64,000 bases of DNA from an uncultured Clostridia bacterium (GCA_934132775.1 CAKPAA010000005.1:1-64000), one strand, 5' to 3'. Shown: positions 43,053-53,627, counted from the first letter of the stretch. Notes: generated from the letters alone by a model not told the origin. A program made the numbers and translations.

Positions 43053-44240
43053 TCAATGCAAATCGTATATGTTTAATTCACCAGCTTTTTTTATTTGATT
43101 AAAGCCATATTTTTCTTTTAGCTCGTCCAAAGTTTTGTCTAAATTGCTATCCTTGCTTTCATCTCCAAAAAACGAAAACTGTCCTTCCTTTTCTGTAAGC
43201 TTTTCGAGTCTAAAACCAATAAGCCTAACTGGCACGGGAAAAACGTACATTTCTTCAAATATTTCCTTTGCTTTCTCATATATTTCGTTTGTGTTTGAAG
43301 TAGTAAAATTAAGTTTTGCTTGGTGTGTTATATCTTTAAAATCGTGTGTCCTAAGCTGAACAGTGGCTACTGTTGCAAGTAATTCTTCTTTTCTCAAACG
43401 ATATGCAACTTGCTCAACGAGCGAAAGTAGCACTCCCTCTATTTTCTCTTTATTAGAGATATCAATCGGCAAAGTAACAGAATTGCCAATACTTTTTGGC
43501 TTCTCCTTAATGAAATTAACTTCTGACTCATCAATTCCATTTGCAAACTCCCAAATCATAGTACCGAATTTTCCAAGCCTTTTTGTTATGCTTAACTTAT
43601 CATAATTTGCTAAATCTCCAATCTTATAAATCCCCATTGCATTTAATTTAGGTACGCTTTTTCTTCCTATCATAAAAAGCTCTGATATATCAAGTGGCCA
43701 CATCTTAGTCTTAATTTCATTTCTGTATAAGGTATGGATTTTATCTGGTTTAGTAAAATCTGATGCCATCTTTGCTAAAAGCTTATTACACGAAACTCCA
43801 ATATTAACAGTAAAGCTTAGTTCTTCTTTTACTCTTTTATTTATTTCAATAGCTTTTTGCAACAAAGTCTCATTCATTAAAAAGCCTGTCATATCCAAAA
43901 AACATTCATCTATACTAAAACGTTCAATTTTATATGTGTACTCTGAAAGTAACTTATAAAGTGAATTTGAATATTCTCTATATTTGCTAAAATCTGGCTT
44001 AAATAATGCCAAATTGGGGCACTTTTTCATTGCTTGGTATATTGTCTCACCTGTTACAACTCCAACAGATTTAGCGAGAGGACTTTTAGCTAATATAATT
44101 CCACTTCTCTTATTTTCATCACCGCAAATCGCAGATGGAATCTTTCTTATATCTAAGTTATCACCATTTTTTAGTCTCTCAACAGCCGTCCAACTTAAAA
44201 AAGCATTATTAACATCAACGTGCAGTATTTTCCTTTCCAT
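43053..44240 (-). CDS. dinB: DNA polymerase IV (Y-family)
   Basis: A 395-residue translesion DNA polymerase. Active-site acidic residues: D9 in HVDVNNAF and the pair D111-E112 in RFSIDECFLDM; F14 is the steric gate that excludes ribonucleotides. The thumb with helix-hairpin-helix (about 180-230: MIGRKSVPKLNAMGIYKIGDLANYD) and little-finger domain (about 240-350) follow. The C-terminal tail is short and lacks an obvious beta-clamp QLxLF motif, though QFSFFGD (about 365) may serve. Start at 44240 has GGTGGTG upstream. Directly controlled by a LexA box, so part of the SOS regulon with yneA. Confidence 0.95.
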   Translation of the reverse strand: MERKILHVDVNNAFLSWTAVERLKNGDNLDIRKIPSAICGDENKRSGIILAKSPLAKSVGVVTGETIYQAMKKCPNLALFKPDFSKYREYSNSLYKLLSEYTYKIERFSIDECFLDMTGFLMNETLLQKAIEINKRVKEELSFTVNIGVSCNKLLAKMASDFTKPDKIHTLYRNEIKTKMWPLDISELFMIGRKSVPKLNAMGIYKIGDLANYDKLSITKRLGKFGTMIWEFANGIDESEVNFIKEKPKSIGNSVTLPIDISNKEKIEGVLLSLVEQVAYRLRKEELLATVATVQLRTHDFKDITHQAKLNFTTSNTNEIYEKAKEIFEEMYVFPVPVRLIGFRLEKLTEKEGQFSFFGDESKDSNLDKTLDELKEKYGFNQIKKAGELNIYDLH

Positions 44241-44255
44241 AACACCACCAAAATC

Positions 44256-44284
44256 ATTATAGAACATTTGTTCCTACAAGTCAA
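44256..44284 (-). promoter_or_regulatory. dinB promoter overlapped by a LexA box
   Basis: Minus strand TTGACT (44284-44279), 17-base spacer, TATAAT (44261-44256). The spacer ends in GAACAAATGTTC (44273-44262), a perfect LexA box abutting the -10. Confidence 0.9.
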
Positions 44285-44449
44285 CAAAAAATTCAAATTA
44301 AAAACTTATTTTACCTATGTTAAACTAAAAATAATTTTATTCATTAAAATTACAAATTATCTAACATATAAAAATCACTTTTATGTATTATTATTTTCTA
44401 TTATTTATTAGTCAAAAAGTTAAAAAACAAATCTTTTTATGATATAAAA

Positions 44450-44504
44450 AATAGTATTGCCATCATCGATAAATTGCAGGGATTCGATGAATAGTAATAC
44501 TATT
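44450..44504 (-). terminator. Terminator left of the HA relic
   Basis: AATAGTATT (44450-44458) with CATCGA (44464-44469) pairs with TCGATG (44484-44489) and AATACTATT (44496-44504), and runs leftwards into T6. It would end transcription coming from the right. Confidence 0.6.
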
Positions 44505-44809
44505 TTCAACACTACTTTGAGCAATCAATATTGTGTCCTTAATATATTACAAAAACTAGGCTTAACCAACTGGCTTTACAACTCGAAATAATCTTTATAC
44601 AAAATAATAAGTGTTGCGATACCACTCCATTATGTACTCAAATTGCCATTTGCAAGATATACATATAAAACCTTCTAGTCTCTCGAAGAACACGGCTTGG
44701 TAGTCCACTTGATAATTATTTGAATGTAGTACGAGTATAATTATCAAATTCTTTTTGAGCTATAAAGTTCCATAAGCATATCTAATTCAAACAATTTTTT
44801 ATGAAAGAA

Positions 44810-45050
44810 AATCAATTTACGTAAGGGGTTACGAAATCAACAGGAACAGCACTTTCATAACAAATTCTGCTTTTTAGGTATTAACTTCTGTAATATCAAT
44901 TATCAAACTATCGTAAGGGACTCTAGAAAAATAATTTTCTGCAACATTGCTGTCAGGCTCTTAAATTCCGTAAAAAATTTGATTTTTTCTCGAAGCTTTG
45001 CCCAAATAAAGTTAAGCCTAGTTAATGTATCTAAATTAAATATATAAATA
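44810..45050 (-). pseudogene. Decayed HA-domain repeat fragment
   Basis: Read leftwards, 45030-44970 gives LTRLNFIWAKLREKIKFFTEF, matching the repeat junction MLNDVNFIWAMKRKPRKFEEW of the HA array; then, in shifted frames, VPYDSLIIDITE and SAVPVDFVTP match the VP..FITPEG block twice. Stops and frameshifts interrupt it. The remaining 44510-44810 may contain further, unrecognisable remains. This is a dead relative of the array about 10 kb away. Confidence 0.5.
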
Positions 45051-45068
45051 TTTAAGAAATTTTCTAAC

Positions 45069-45509
45069 CTAATATAAAGTTACTATGTTTGTGTAGAATG
45101 GTTCAGCTTCAATTTCTAATCCAGCATCTGTATAAGCAATGTGCATTACTAAACAACGATACTTACCTGCTCCGCTAACCTTAAATGTTTCATCTATGTA
45201 TGCAAATGTTTTCTCTTCATAAACATCCCAGCACTTACCATCAACATCTTCCCAAGTTTCTCCTCCATCAGTAGACTTTTGAAGTTGGGCTTCTATACCA
45301 CAATAATTACCATCATATACTTCAACATCTGCATATAATTCCAATTTTCTACTAAACAAAGTAGATTTATCTTCCAAATCACTACTGCAAGCATGTAAAT
45401 ATGACCATCTTGCTAACGATACACTTCCCATTGCTAAAATCATCATGAATGCCAAAATTAAAGTTCCTACCTTTTTTACTACATTTTTCTTCTCCATCTG
45501 TTTTTCCAT
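45069..45509 (-). CDS. Small exported protein, unknown function
   Basis: A 146-residue secreted protein. A basic head and hydrophobic signal sequence (about residues 10-34, KKVGTLILAFMMILAMGSVSLA) with a probable cleavage after SLA or nearby precede a beta-rich domain (WSYLHACSSDLEDKSTLFSRKLELYADVEVYDGNYCGIEAQLQKSTDGGETWEDV...). Four cysteines in the mature part could form two disulfides. The pattern ARWSY followed by Ig-like strands resembles secreted clostridial proteins with DUF6147-like domains; I am not sure of that. AAGGAGG lies eight bases before the ATG. It follows the sigma/anti-sigma pair and may be its target. Confidence 0.75.
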   Translation of the reverse strand: MEKQMEKKNVVKKVGTLILAFMMILAMGSVSLARWSYLHACSSDLEDKSTLFSRKLELYADVEVYDGNYCGIEAQLQKSTDGGETWEDVDGKCWDVYEEKTFAYIDETFKVSGAGKYRCLVMHIAYTDAGLEIEAEPFYTNIVTLY

Positions 45510-45632
45510 AAAAAAATCCTCCTTATTTTGGTTATCTACACTCGTAAAAACAAAATTAAATCTTTCTCGCTTTGTTTTTACACATATATAACCTCACAAA
45601 GGAGGAAAAAGGGACAAATTTTCGAAACTTTT

Positions 45633-46409
45633 TTAATTTTTTTCAAAAATTCTATCAATTTCTTCATAATCTATATTTTCAATTATCTTTACAAGCTCGT
45701 CATATTCAATATTTCCATACAATGTATACATCTTTTTATCACTTGTCCAAGAGAAAGTAACGTCATCATCCTTTTGACTAAAATATATTTTTCTTCCATC
45801 TATTTCAACTACATTTCTTTCTGCTTTTTCATTATCAATAATGTTTCGTGAAAATTCGCTAACTTTAAAACTTATCTTATGACTATTATTTTCAAATCTT
45901 ACATATTTTGATTTTCCAGTATTAGCTATATCAACTATCGTATACCCTTTTGGCATGTACTTCAAAAATGATATTTTATATGACTTTCCATCGTTCTTCT
46001 CTCCAAATCGCAAGTCATATAAATCGTCTGGATCTCCATATAATACCCACGAATAGCCTGTGCCTTCATCTTGAACAAAGAATTTAGTTATTCTTTCTTT
46101 CCAAGCACTGTTACTTGGCATAAACACCCCAAACATAGCATAAGTTGCAATTAGTATTATAGCTACTTTTGGAATAAGTCTCTTTGCAATATTCGTTCTA
46201 CTCTTATGATAAGTCGTACTCTTACCGTTTTTCATATTTTCAAAAAGTTTTTTCATATTTTCTTCATGTTCCTTCGAAAAGACTACTTCTTCGTCAGCAT
46301 CATTTACGTTCTCATTCTTCATTTTTACATACACAGGCAAAGCTGCACTTAATAATTCATCTAACTTTTTGTTCTCGGCTTCGATATTTTTCTTAATGCT
46401 ATCACTCAT
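45633..46409 (-). CDS. Probable anti-sigma factor with a DUF4367-like domain
   Basis: A 258-residue single-pass membrane protein. The cytoplasmic N-terminus (about residues 1-75; helical, KKNIEAENKKLDELLSAALPVYVKMK) would bind the sigma factor; a transmembrane helix (about 80-100, LIPKVAIILIATYAMFGVFM) follows; the outer part (about 125-255: SFLKYMPKGYTIVDIANTGKSKYVRFEN...DGRKIYFSQKDDDVTFSWTSDKKMYTLYGNIEYDELVKIIENI) matches the DUF4367 sensor domain commonly joined to anti-sigma factors. Its ATG overlaps the sigma gene stop (ATGA), the usual coupling. It would hold the ECF sigma factor inactive until an envelope signal arrives. Confidence 0.85.
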   Translation of the reverse strand: MSDSIKKNIEAENKKLDELLSAALPVYVKMKNENVNDADEEVVFSKEHEENMKKLFENMKNGKSTTYHKSRTNIAKRLIPKVAIILIATYAMFGVFMPSNSAWKERITKFFVQDEGTGYSWVLYGDPDDLYDLRFGEKNDGKSYKISFLKYMPKGYTIVDIANTGKSKYVRFENNSHKISFKVSEFSRNIIDNEKAERNVVEIDGRKIYFSQKDDDVTFSWTSDKKMYTLYGNIEYDELVKIIENIDYEEIDRIFEKN

Positions 46410-46969
46410 TTTATCGTCACTCCTTTCTTATCTAATTTTTCCGTAAGAATCTTTCTACCTCTCTCAATTCTTTTCTTAACTGTATCATAATTCAAGTTAA
46501 GCAACTTCGCAATCTCTTTCTTAGAATAATTATGTAAAATTTCGAGAGTAATTAAATCTTTATAAATGTTTGGTAATTCTTCTAACGTCTCTAAAACATT
46601 GTGTAGTGTCTCCGTCTCTATTACCGAATTTGATGGACAACTCACAGTGCCAAAGTTTATGCTATCGTTTTCATCATATAAATCTATGTATTCAGAGTTA
46701 GCCAACAAATGTGCTCTCTTGTTATACATATTGATTGCTATATTTCTACAAATAATAATTAAAAAGTTTCTTGTTTTTTCTACATTTTCTATTTCAATCT
46801 TATCAACGTTAGCTATAACTTTGATAAAAGCTTGTTGCACAGCATCTTCTGCAAGATGGAAGTCATTCAATATTCTGTTAGCTTCTTTGTACATACAAAC
46901 TTTATATGTTTTGTATAATAGTGTGACTTTGTCTGAATCGTCTTCTTTACCTTTACTACCGTAGTTCAT
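46406..46969 (-). CDS. ECF-type RNA polymerase sigma factor
   Basis: A 187-residue sigma-70 family factor with regions 2 and 4 only. Region 2 is at about residues 18-85 (LLYKTYKVCMYKEANRILNDFHLAEDAVQQAFIKVI, with the DAEDxxQ-like DAVQQAF signature); region 4 at about 130-180 (LPNIYKDLITLEILHNYSKKEIAKLLNLNYDTVKKRIERGRKILTEKL) carries the helix-turn-helix. The ATG at 46969 has GGGGGAGGGG upstream and is preferred over upstream ATGs. First gene of the sigma/anti-sigma pair, with its own promoter. Envelope-stress type control is inferred from the membrane-bound anti-sigma. Confidence 0.92.
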   Translation of the reverse strand: MNYGSKGKEDDSDKVTLLYKTYKVCMYKEANRILNDFHLAEDAVQQAFIKVIANVDKIEIENVEKTRNFLIIICRNIAINMYNKRAHLLANSEYIDLYDENDSINFGTVSCPSNSVIETETLHNVLETLEELPNIYKDLITLEILHNYSKKEIAKLLNLNYDTVKKRIERGRKILTEKLDKKGVTIK

Positions 46970-47013
46970 TCTTCCCCTCCCCCTTATTAACATAATATAC
47001 AACATTAGGCTTG

Positions 47014-47043
47014 ATTATATAATATAAAAATTATTTCTTTCAA
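47014..47043 (-). promoter_or_regulatory. SigA-type promoter of the sigma/anti-sigma operon
   Basis: Minus strand TTGAAA (47043-47038), 18-base spacer, TATAAT (47019-47014). No obvious ECF-type (AAC-N16-CGT) autoregulated promoter was seen. The rest of 47044-47431 holds nothing I recognise. Confidence 0.55.
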
Positions 47044-47431
47044 TAATTGTTACTCAAATTCAACTATTTTTTGATATAATCCTCTATTTTCCCTCTATAT
47101 TCCGAAAAATTTGACACATAGAACCTTTTAAATTGATTAAATTTGTTCAGCCATTTAGCCAAAGTTTTATATTTTAAACACATATAAAAAATCAGCGATT
47201 TTATATATATCTAAATAATAACGACTTATTTATAAGCACTTGTTTCTTTCTTAAAACACTTTTGTTTTTATATTTATAGTGATAGAATATTAGAGATATT
47301 TACTAAGGCAAGAAAAGTAAAAATCAAATATTTTTAGCTCTCTGTCTTTCGAAATTTTTATTGTAAAAAAGGCTTTCATATAAGTTTAGAAAATTTTATG
47401 TTAATTTTAAAAATATTAAGGAGTGATTTTA

Positions 47432-47824
47432 TTGGAAGTTGCAAATATTGAAAAATTTATGCCAACTGTTTATCAAGCTGAAATTTTAGTTAAAAATAAT
47501 CTTGAAACATATAGAAGAAAAGGAGTTAAAGCTTTTAAAATAATTCACGGATACGGTTCAACAGGAAAAGGTGGAGCCCTTAGAACTGGACTTAGAGACT
47601 ATCTAACACAATTAAAAAAAGCAAAGATAATTGCCGATTTTATTCCTGGTGAAAATTGGTCTGTTTTTGACGAAACAACAAGAAAAGTACTTGATTTAGA
47701 TAACAGTTTTGGAAAAGATTCGGATTTAGGCAAAATGAATGCAGGAATCACAATTATTGTTATTAGCTGGAATGATAGTAGTAAATCTTTGGGTGAAACG
47801 CCTTATAGACCGACTAGAAATTAA
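47432..47824 (+). CDS. Smr-domain protein
   Basis: A 130-residue protein whose first 85 residues form an Smr (small MutS-related) domain. FKIIHGYGSTGKGGALRTGLRDYL matches the catalytic H-G-x-G-x-G...LR core; the usual N-terminal LDLHG strand is replaced by a variant (AEILVKNNLETYRRKGVKAF). Stand-alone Smr proteins are nicking nucleases of DNA or, in ribosome quality control, RNA. The TTG at 47432 is chosen as start because AAGGAG lies eight bases upstream; a GTG in the same frame overlaps that site. Single gene. Confidence 0.8.
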   Translation: MEVANIEKFMPTVYQAEILVKNNLETYRRKGVKAFKIIHGYGSTGKGGALRTGLRDYLTQLKKAKIIADFIPGENWSVFDETTRKVLDLDNSFGKDSDLGKMNAGITIIVISWNDSSKSLGETPYRPTRN

Positions 47825-47944
47825 GCTTCCGTTATAAAAAAATTTTAAATTCAAAAATGTATGAGTAGTTAAATTGGGGAGTAAAGGTGAAAATAGGCTA
47901 TAAATTTATAAACTTTTAGCTATTTATACAAAATTAAAACATAG

Positions 47945-48180
47945 CCTAAACAATGCTATAACACAGCCACCACTACTATAGTCTGACAATACTTTATGTT
48001 ATTCATAAATTAAGCTCTGTGAGAGATTTATAGATGTCTTAAAACATCGTTAATTTCTTTCACAGAGCTTATAAATTTTATATTAAATTAAAATAATCCT
48101 TCAACGTACAGTATCTAGACAATGCTGTAATACAAGTCAGCACTATTGTAGTCTGACAATACTTTACGTTATTCAAATTA
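47945..48180. repeat. Pair of ~60-base direct repeats around a hairpin
   Basis: CAATGCTATAAC... (47951-48008) and CAATGCTGTAAT... (48120-48177) are about 80 percent alike and share GTCTGACAATACTTTA and GTTATTCA without change. Between them AAGCTCTGTG (48012-48021) and CACAGAGCTT (48061-48070) form a perfect 10-base stem, which can terminate both convergent genes. Each repeat copy can itself fold (CAATGCTG with CAGC-ACTATTG). Looks like a small dispersed repeat element. Confidence 0.65.
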
Positions 48181-48201
48181 TCATAAATGGTACATTCTCT
48201 A

Positions 48202-49353
<1,152 letters not shown>

Positions 49354-50388
49354 TTATTTTATTAACATTGCATCTCCAAAGCTGAAAAATCTATACTTTT
49401 GCTCTACTGCAATTTTGTATGTGTCTAATATCATTTCTCGCGTTGCAAGTGCTGAGATTAGCATCAATAACGTGCTTTCTGGCAAATGAAAGTTTGTTAT
49501 TAAGTTATCTAAAACTTTGAACTTATATCCTGGATATATAAATATTTCTGTGTTTCCTTTTTGTGGCTTTAAAAATCCATTCTCATCAGCCGCACTTTCT
49601 ACTGTTCTACAAGATGTCGTTCCAACGCAGAAAACCTTTCCACCATTTGCTTTCGTTTGATTTATTATATCACAAGCCTCCTGTGATATTTCATAATATT
49701 CTGAGTGCATTTTGTGATCTTCTATATTTTCTTCTTTAACTGGTCTGAACGTTCCAAGCCCAACGTGTAATGTGACTCTTGCTATTTTTACTCCCTTATC
49801 TTCTATTTCTTTTAATAACTCTTTGGTAAAATGTAAACCAGCCGTTGGTGCTGCACTTGAACCACTCACTTTTGCATAAACTGTTTGATATCTATCTTTC
49901 TCTTTTAGTTTTTCGTGTATATATGGTGGTAGTGGCATAACTCCTATTTTATCAAGTATCTCATTTAATATGCCATTAAATTCAAGCTTTACTTTTCTAT
50001 TTCCGTCCTCAAATATATCTATTACTTCTGCTGTTAATAATACTTCATCATCTGATTTAAAATAGATTTTAGTACCATTTTTGCATTTTTTACCCGGCTT
50101 TACCAAAACTTCCCATTCGTTATTTCCATAATCCTTTAAAAGTAGCATCTCAATTTTTTCATCTTTATCTGCCCTACTTCCATATATTCTAGCTGGTATT
50201 ACTTTCGTTTCATTTATTACTAAACAATCATTAGGAGATATGTACTCTATTATATCTTTGAAAACTCTATGTTCTATTTTTCCAGTTTTTCTATCTAGCA
50301 CTAATAATCTTGATTCGTCTCTTTTATCCGCTGGTGATTGAGCTATTAGCTCTTCTGGTAGGTCATAGTTAAAATCTGATAATTTCAT
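49354..50388 (-). CDS. queA: S-adenosylmethionine:tRNA ribosyltransferase-isomerase
   Basis: A 344-residue enzyme adding the epoxycyclopentane ring from SAM to preQ1-modified tRNA. Family blocks: [27 protein letters not shown] at the N-terminus, [25 protein letters not shown] and [37 protein letters not shown], and [17 protein letters not shown]. The ATG at 50388 with AAGGAAGAG upstream is preferred to one 27 bases earlier. First gene of queA-tgt. No preQ1 riboswitch was recognised in the leader, which is mostly the typA terminator. Confidence 0.95.
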   Translation of the reverse strand: MKLSDFNYDLPEELIAQSPADKRDESRLLVLDRKTGKIEHRVFKDIIEYISPNDCLVINETKVIPARIYGSRADKDEKIEMLLLKDYGNNEWEVLVKPGKKCKNGTKIYFKSDDEVLLTAEVIDIFEDGNRKVKLEFNGILNEILDKIGVMPLPPYIHEKLKEKDRYQTVYAKVSGSSAAPTAGLHFTKELLKEIEDKGVKIARVTLHVGLGTFRPVKEENIEDHKMHSEYYEISQEACDIINQTKANGGKVFCVGTTSCRTVESAADENGFLKPQKGNTEIFIYPGYKFKVLDNLITNFHLPESTLLMLISALATREMILDTYKIAVEQKYRFFSFGDAMLIK

Positions 50389-50413
50389 TTCATCTCTTCC
50401 TTCTTTTCTATTC

Positions 50414-50444
50414 AAAAAATGCTTTCCAAAAAGGAAAGCATTTT
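50414..50444 (-). terminator. Terminator of typA
   Basis: AAAATGCTTTCC and GGAAAGCATTTT form a 12-base stem with a 5-base loop and run leftwards into T6, between typA and queA. Confidence 0.9.
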
Positions 50445-50452
50445 CATTTTAC

Positions 50453-52270
50453 TTATTTCATCAAGCCGTTTGCTCTCATCCATCTAATTCTTGCTGTTGG
50501 ATCCAAAATCTTCTTTCTTAATCTGATATTCTTTGGAGTAACTTCAACAAGTTCATCTTCAGCAATATATTCAATTGCTTGTTCTAGGCTCATTATTCTT
50601 GGTGGAACTAATCTTAACGCATCATCACTACCTGAAGCTCTTGTGTTTGTTAAGTGTTTTTCTTTACATACGTTAACTTCCATATCTTCTGGTCTTGGAT
50701 TTTCACCAATAATCATTCCTTGATATACATCAACACCTGGTCCAATAAATAATGTTCCTCTCTCTTGTGCATTATATAGTCCATATGTGATTGATTTTCC
50801 TGTTTCAAATGCTATTAAAACACCTTTTGTTCTTGGAGAAATATCACCCTTAAATGGCTCATAACCCATAAATACGTGGTTCATTATTCCATTACCTTTT
50901 GTATCTGTTAAGAATTCACTTCTATAACCAACTAAGCCTCTTGCTGGAATTTTAAACTCAAGTCTTGTATAACCTCTGTCACCAACAAGCATATTTGTCA
51001 TTTCAGCCTTTCTTGTTCCCAATTTTTCTATTACAGCACCCGTAAATTCGTCTGGAACATCGATAACAAGTTCTTCTATTGGCTCACATTTTACTCCGTC
51101 TATCTCTTTATATATAACAGATGGTCTTGATACCATAAACTCGAAACCTTCTCTTCTCATTGTCTCTATAAGAACCGATAAATGTAATTCTCCACGTCCA
51201 GATACTTTGAAACTATCTGGGCTATCTGTTTCTTCAACTCTCAAACTTACATTTGATTCAAGCTCTTTCATTAGTCTATCTCTCAAATGTCTTGAAGTAA
51301 CGAATTGTCCTTCTCTTCCTGCAAATGGTCCGTTGTTAACACTAAATGTCATTGTTAATGTTGGTTCGTCAATATCTACAAATGGTATTGGTTCAGGATC
51401 ATTAACATCTGCAATTGTTTCTCCAATATTTATATCTGGTATACCAACAACAGCAATAATATCTCCAGCAGGAGCTGATTCAATTTCAAATCTCTTTAAG
51501 CCTTGATATGTATATAATTTACCGATTTTAACATTTTGAACTTTTCCGTCTTTTCTGCATACTGCAACATTTTGTCCTTGTGTAATTGAACCTCTTTCAA
51601 CTCTACCAATTGCAATCCTTCCAACGTAGTTATCATAGTCTATACTTGATACAAGCATTTGAAGTGGCTTATCTGGTTCTACTTTTGGTGCACCAACATA
51701 ATTGATTATTGTCTCAAAAATAGGTGTCATATCTTTTCCCGGTTTATTCAAATCTAATGTTGCTGTTCCTTGTTTTCCTGATGCATATATAACTGGGAAA
51801 CCTAATTGTTCATCATTTGCAGCTAAGTCAAAGAATAAATCTATAACTTCATCAACAACTGCTTCTGGACGAGCACCTGGTCTATCTATTTTATTTAATA
51901 CAACGATTGGTTTTAAGTTTAATGCAAGAGCCTTTCTTAAAACAAATCTTGTTTGTGGCATAACGCCTTCAAATGCGTCAACCAATAGTAAAACGCCATC
52001 AACCATTTCAAGTACACGTTCAACTTCTCCGCCGAAATCTGCGTGTCCTGGAGTGTCTATTATGTTAATTTTGTAATCTCCATATTGCACTGATGTGTTT
52101 TTAGAAAGTATTGTAATTCCTCTCTCTTTTTCTAGGTCATTTGAGTCCATAACTCTTTCATCTACGTGTTCATTCTCTCTAAATGTACCTGATTGTTTTA
52201 ATAGAGCATCAACTAATGTTGTTTTGCCGTGATCGACGTGAGCTATAATAGCAACGTTTCTAATTTCCAT
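50453..52270 (-). CDS. typA: GTP-binding protein TypA/BipA
   Basis: A 605-residue ribosome-associated translational GTPase involved in 50S assembly and stress or cold adaptation. G domain: HVDHGKT (11-17), the switch I region EKERGITI, DTPGHADFGGEVER (G3) and NKIDR (G4). Domain II, the EF-G-like domains III and V (GRGELHLSVLIETMRREGFEF; EPIEELVIDVPDEFTGAVIEKLGTRK) and the BipA-specific C-terminal domain (TNTRASGSDDALRLVPPRIMSLEQAIEYI) follow. The ATG at 52270 has GAGGGG upstream. Single gene with terminator. Confidence 0.96.
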   Translation of the reverse strand: MEIRNVAIIAHVDHGKTTLVDALLKQSGTFRENEHVDERVMDSNDLEKERGITILSKNTSVQYGDYKINIIDTPGHADFGGEVERVLEMVDGVLLLVDAFEGVMPQTRFVLRKALALNLKPIVVLNKIDRPGARPEAVVDEVIDLFFDLAANDEQLGFPVIYASGKQGTATLDLNKPGKDMTPIFETIINYVGAPKVEPDKPLQMLVSSIDYDNYVGRIAIGRVERGSITQGQNVAVCRKDGKVQNVKIGKLYTYQGLKRFEIESAPAGDIIAVVGIPDINIGETIADVNDPEPIPFVDIDEPTLTMTFSVNNGPFAGREGQFVTSRHLRDRLMKELESNVSLRVEETDSPDSFKVSGRGELHLSVLIETMRREGFEFMVSRPSVIYKEIDGVKCEPIEELVIDVPDEFTGAVIEKLGTRKAEMTNMLVGDRGYTRLEFKIPARGLVGYRSEFLTDTKGNGIMNHVFMGYEPFKGDISPRTKGVLIAFETGKSITYGLYNAQERGTLFIGPGVDVYQGMIIGENPRPEDMEVNVCKEKHLTNTRASGSDDALRLVPPRIMSLEQAIEYIAEDELVEVTPKNIRLRKKILDPTARIRWMRANGLMK

Positions 52271-52357
52271 TCTAATTCTTCCCCTCAAAATAGTTTATAA
52301 TTTCTAAGTTACGTGTTCCCCGCACTTATAAAATCTTGCTTCATATCATCAGAATGC

Positions 52358-52386
52358 CCGACTAAATGATATTCTCTTTTAGTCGG
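52358..52386. terminator. Inverted repeat between rpsA and typA
   Basis: CCGACTAAA (52358-52366) and TTTAGTCGG (52378-52386) form a perfect 9-base stem behind the S1 gene; a T-run is lacking leftwards, so termination would be inefficient. Confidence 0.5.
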
Positions 52387-52404
52387 ACAAACATTGATTT
52401 TTTA

Positions 52405-53499
52405 TTATTCCTCAGTTTTAATTTCCTCAGAATCTTCTGTTGAAGCGCCTTCTAATTCACGAATTGAAAGTTCAATTCTCTTTTTATCTAAGTCAACTTC
52501 AACAACTTTTGCAGTAACTTCTTGACCAAGCTCCAAAGCATCTTGTGGCTTTGAAATTCTTCTAACTGTAATGTTTGAAATGTGAACTAATGCTTCTAAA
52601 CCATCTTCTAGTTCAACAAAAGCTCCAAAAGGTTTCATGCTAACAACTGTACCAGTTACAACATCCCCAACTTGGTATTTAACGTTAGCCCAAGGGTTAT
52701 CTTCTGTTTTTCTATATCCCAATGAAATCTTCTTGTTTTCTTTATCAGCTTTCAAAACTGTTACTTCGATTTCTTGTCCAACTCTTAAAACTTCACTTGG
52801 ATGTTTAATTGGCTTCCAAGAAATTTCTGAAATGTGAAGTAAGCCATCAACTCCACCAATATCAACGAAAGCGCCGTAATCTGTTAGTTGTTTAACTGTT
52901 CCTTTGATTACTTTTCCTTCTTCGATTTCACTCCAAGTTTTTTCAACTTGCTTTTGTCTTTCTTCATTAGCAAGCTTTCTTTCAGAACCAACAATCTTTC
53001 TCTTTTCTGGATTATATTCAATTACTTTTAAAGCAACGCATTTACCTTTATATTCAACAAGGTCTGTAACTTTCTTTGCAAGTTGTGTTTGTGGTACGAA
53101 AATTTTAATGTTTCCACATTCAGCTATAACACCACCATTTACAACTTCTGTTACTTTTGCATTTATTGGCTTGTCTTCTTTTACGTTATTTTCAAATTCT
53201 TCTCTTAATTTTTTTGTCTCTAATCTCTTAGTTGATAAAAGAATATTACCTTGACCATTATTCATTCTTAAAATATACGCCGTGATTTTATCACCAACTT
53301 TATATTTGTCAGTTGGCTTTTCGTCGCCGTACGTAAATTCATCTCTAGGTATAACACCATCTGCTTTATATCCTAAGTCAACGAAGATATCATCTCCAAC
53401 GATGTCGACGATAGTACCTTCAACAACTGTTCCTTCCTCTAATCTTTTCAATGAGCTTTCATATAACTCTGCAAAATTTTGTCCTTCATTATTTGACAT
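52405..53499 (-). CDS. rpsA: 30S ribosomal protein S1 homolog (four S1 domains)
   Basis: A 364-residue RNA-binding protein with four S1 OB-fold domains at about residues 20-90, 105-165, 190-260 and 275-345; the last two match the consensus best (IKGTVKQLTDYGAFVDIGGVDGLLHISEISW and VTGTVVSMKPFGAFVELEDGLEALVHISNI). Firmicute S1 proteins are shorter than the six-domain E. coli form, and this size is typical. An acidic tail ends it. In Clostridia rpsA usually follows cmk-plsC(-ispH); here two ankyrin genes lie between, and ispH is missing. AAAGGA precedes the ATG. Confidence 0.93.
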   Translation of the reverse strand: MSNNEGQNFAELYESSLKRLEEGTVVEGTIVDIVGDDIFVDLGYKADGVIPRDEFTYGDEKPTDKYKVGDKITAYILRMNNGQGNILLSTKRLETKKLREEFENNVKEDKPINAKVTEVVNGGVIAECGNIKIFVPQTQLAKKVTDLVEYKGKCVALKVIEYNPEKRKIVGSERKLANEERQKQVEKTWSEIEEGKVIKGTVKQLTDYGAFVDIGGVDGLLHISEISWKPIKHPSEVLRVGQEIEVTVLKADKENKKISLGYRKTEDNPWANVKYQVGDVVTGTVVSMKPFGAFVELEDGLEALVHISNITVRRISKPQDALELGQEVTAKVVEVDLDKKRIELSIRELEGASTEDSEEIKTEE

Positions 53500-53627
53500 T
53501 GTAAAATCAATCCTTTCTTACTTTTTCTGCTAATAATTTGAATTTGAGTAGCATTTTAATAACACACCGTCAAAATCTTATTTATTATCCTATATTTAGC
53601 AAAAAAAGTCAATAGAAATAAGAAAAA

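Noticed and set aside
50389..50452. preQ1 riboswitch before queA
   Set aside because: The gap is filled by the typA terminator; no pseudoknot-type aptamer could be drawn.
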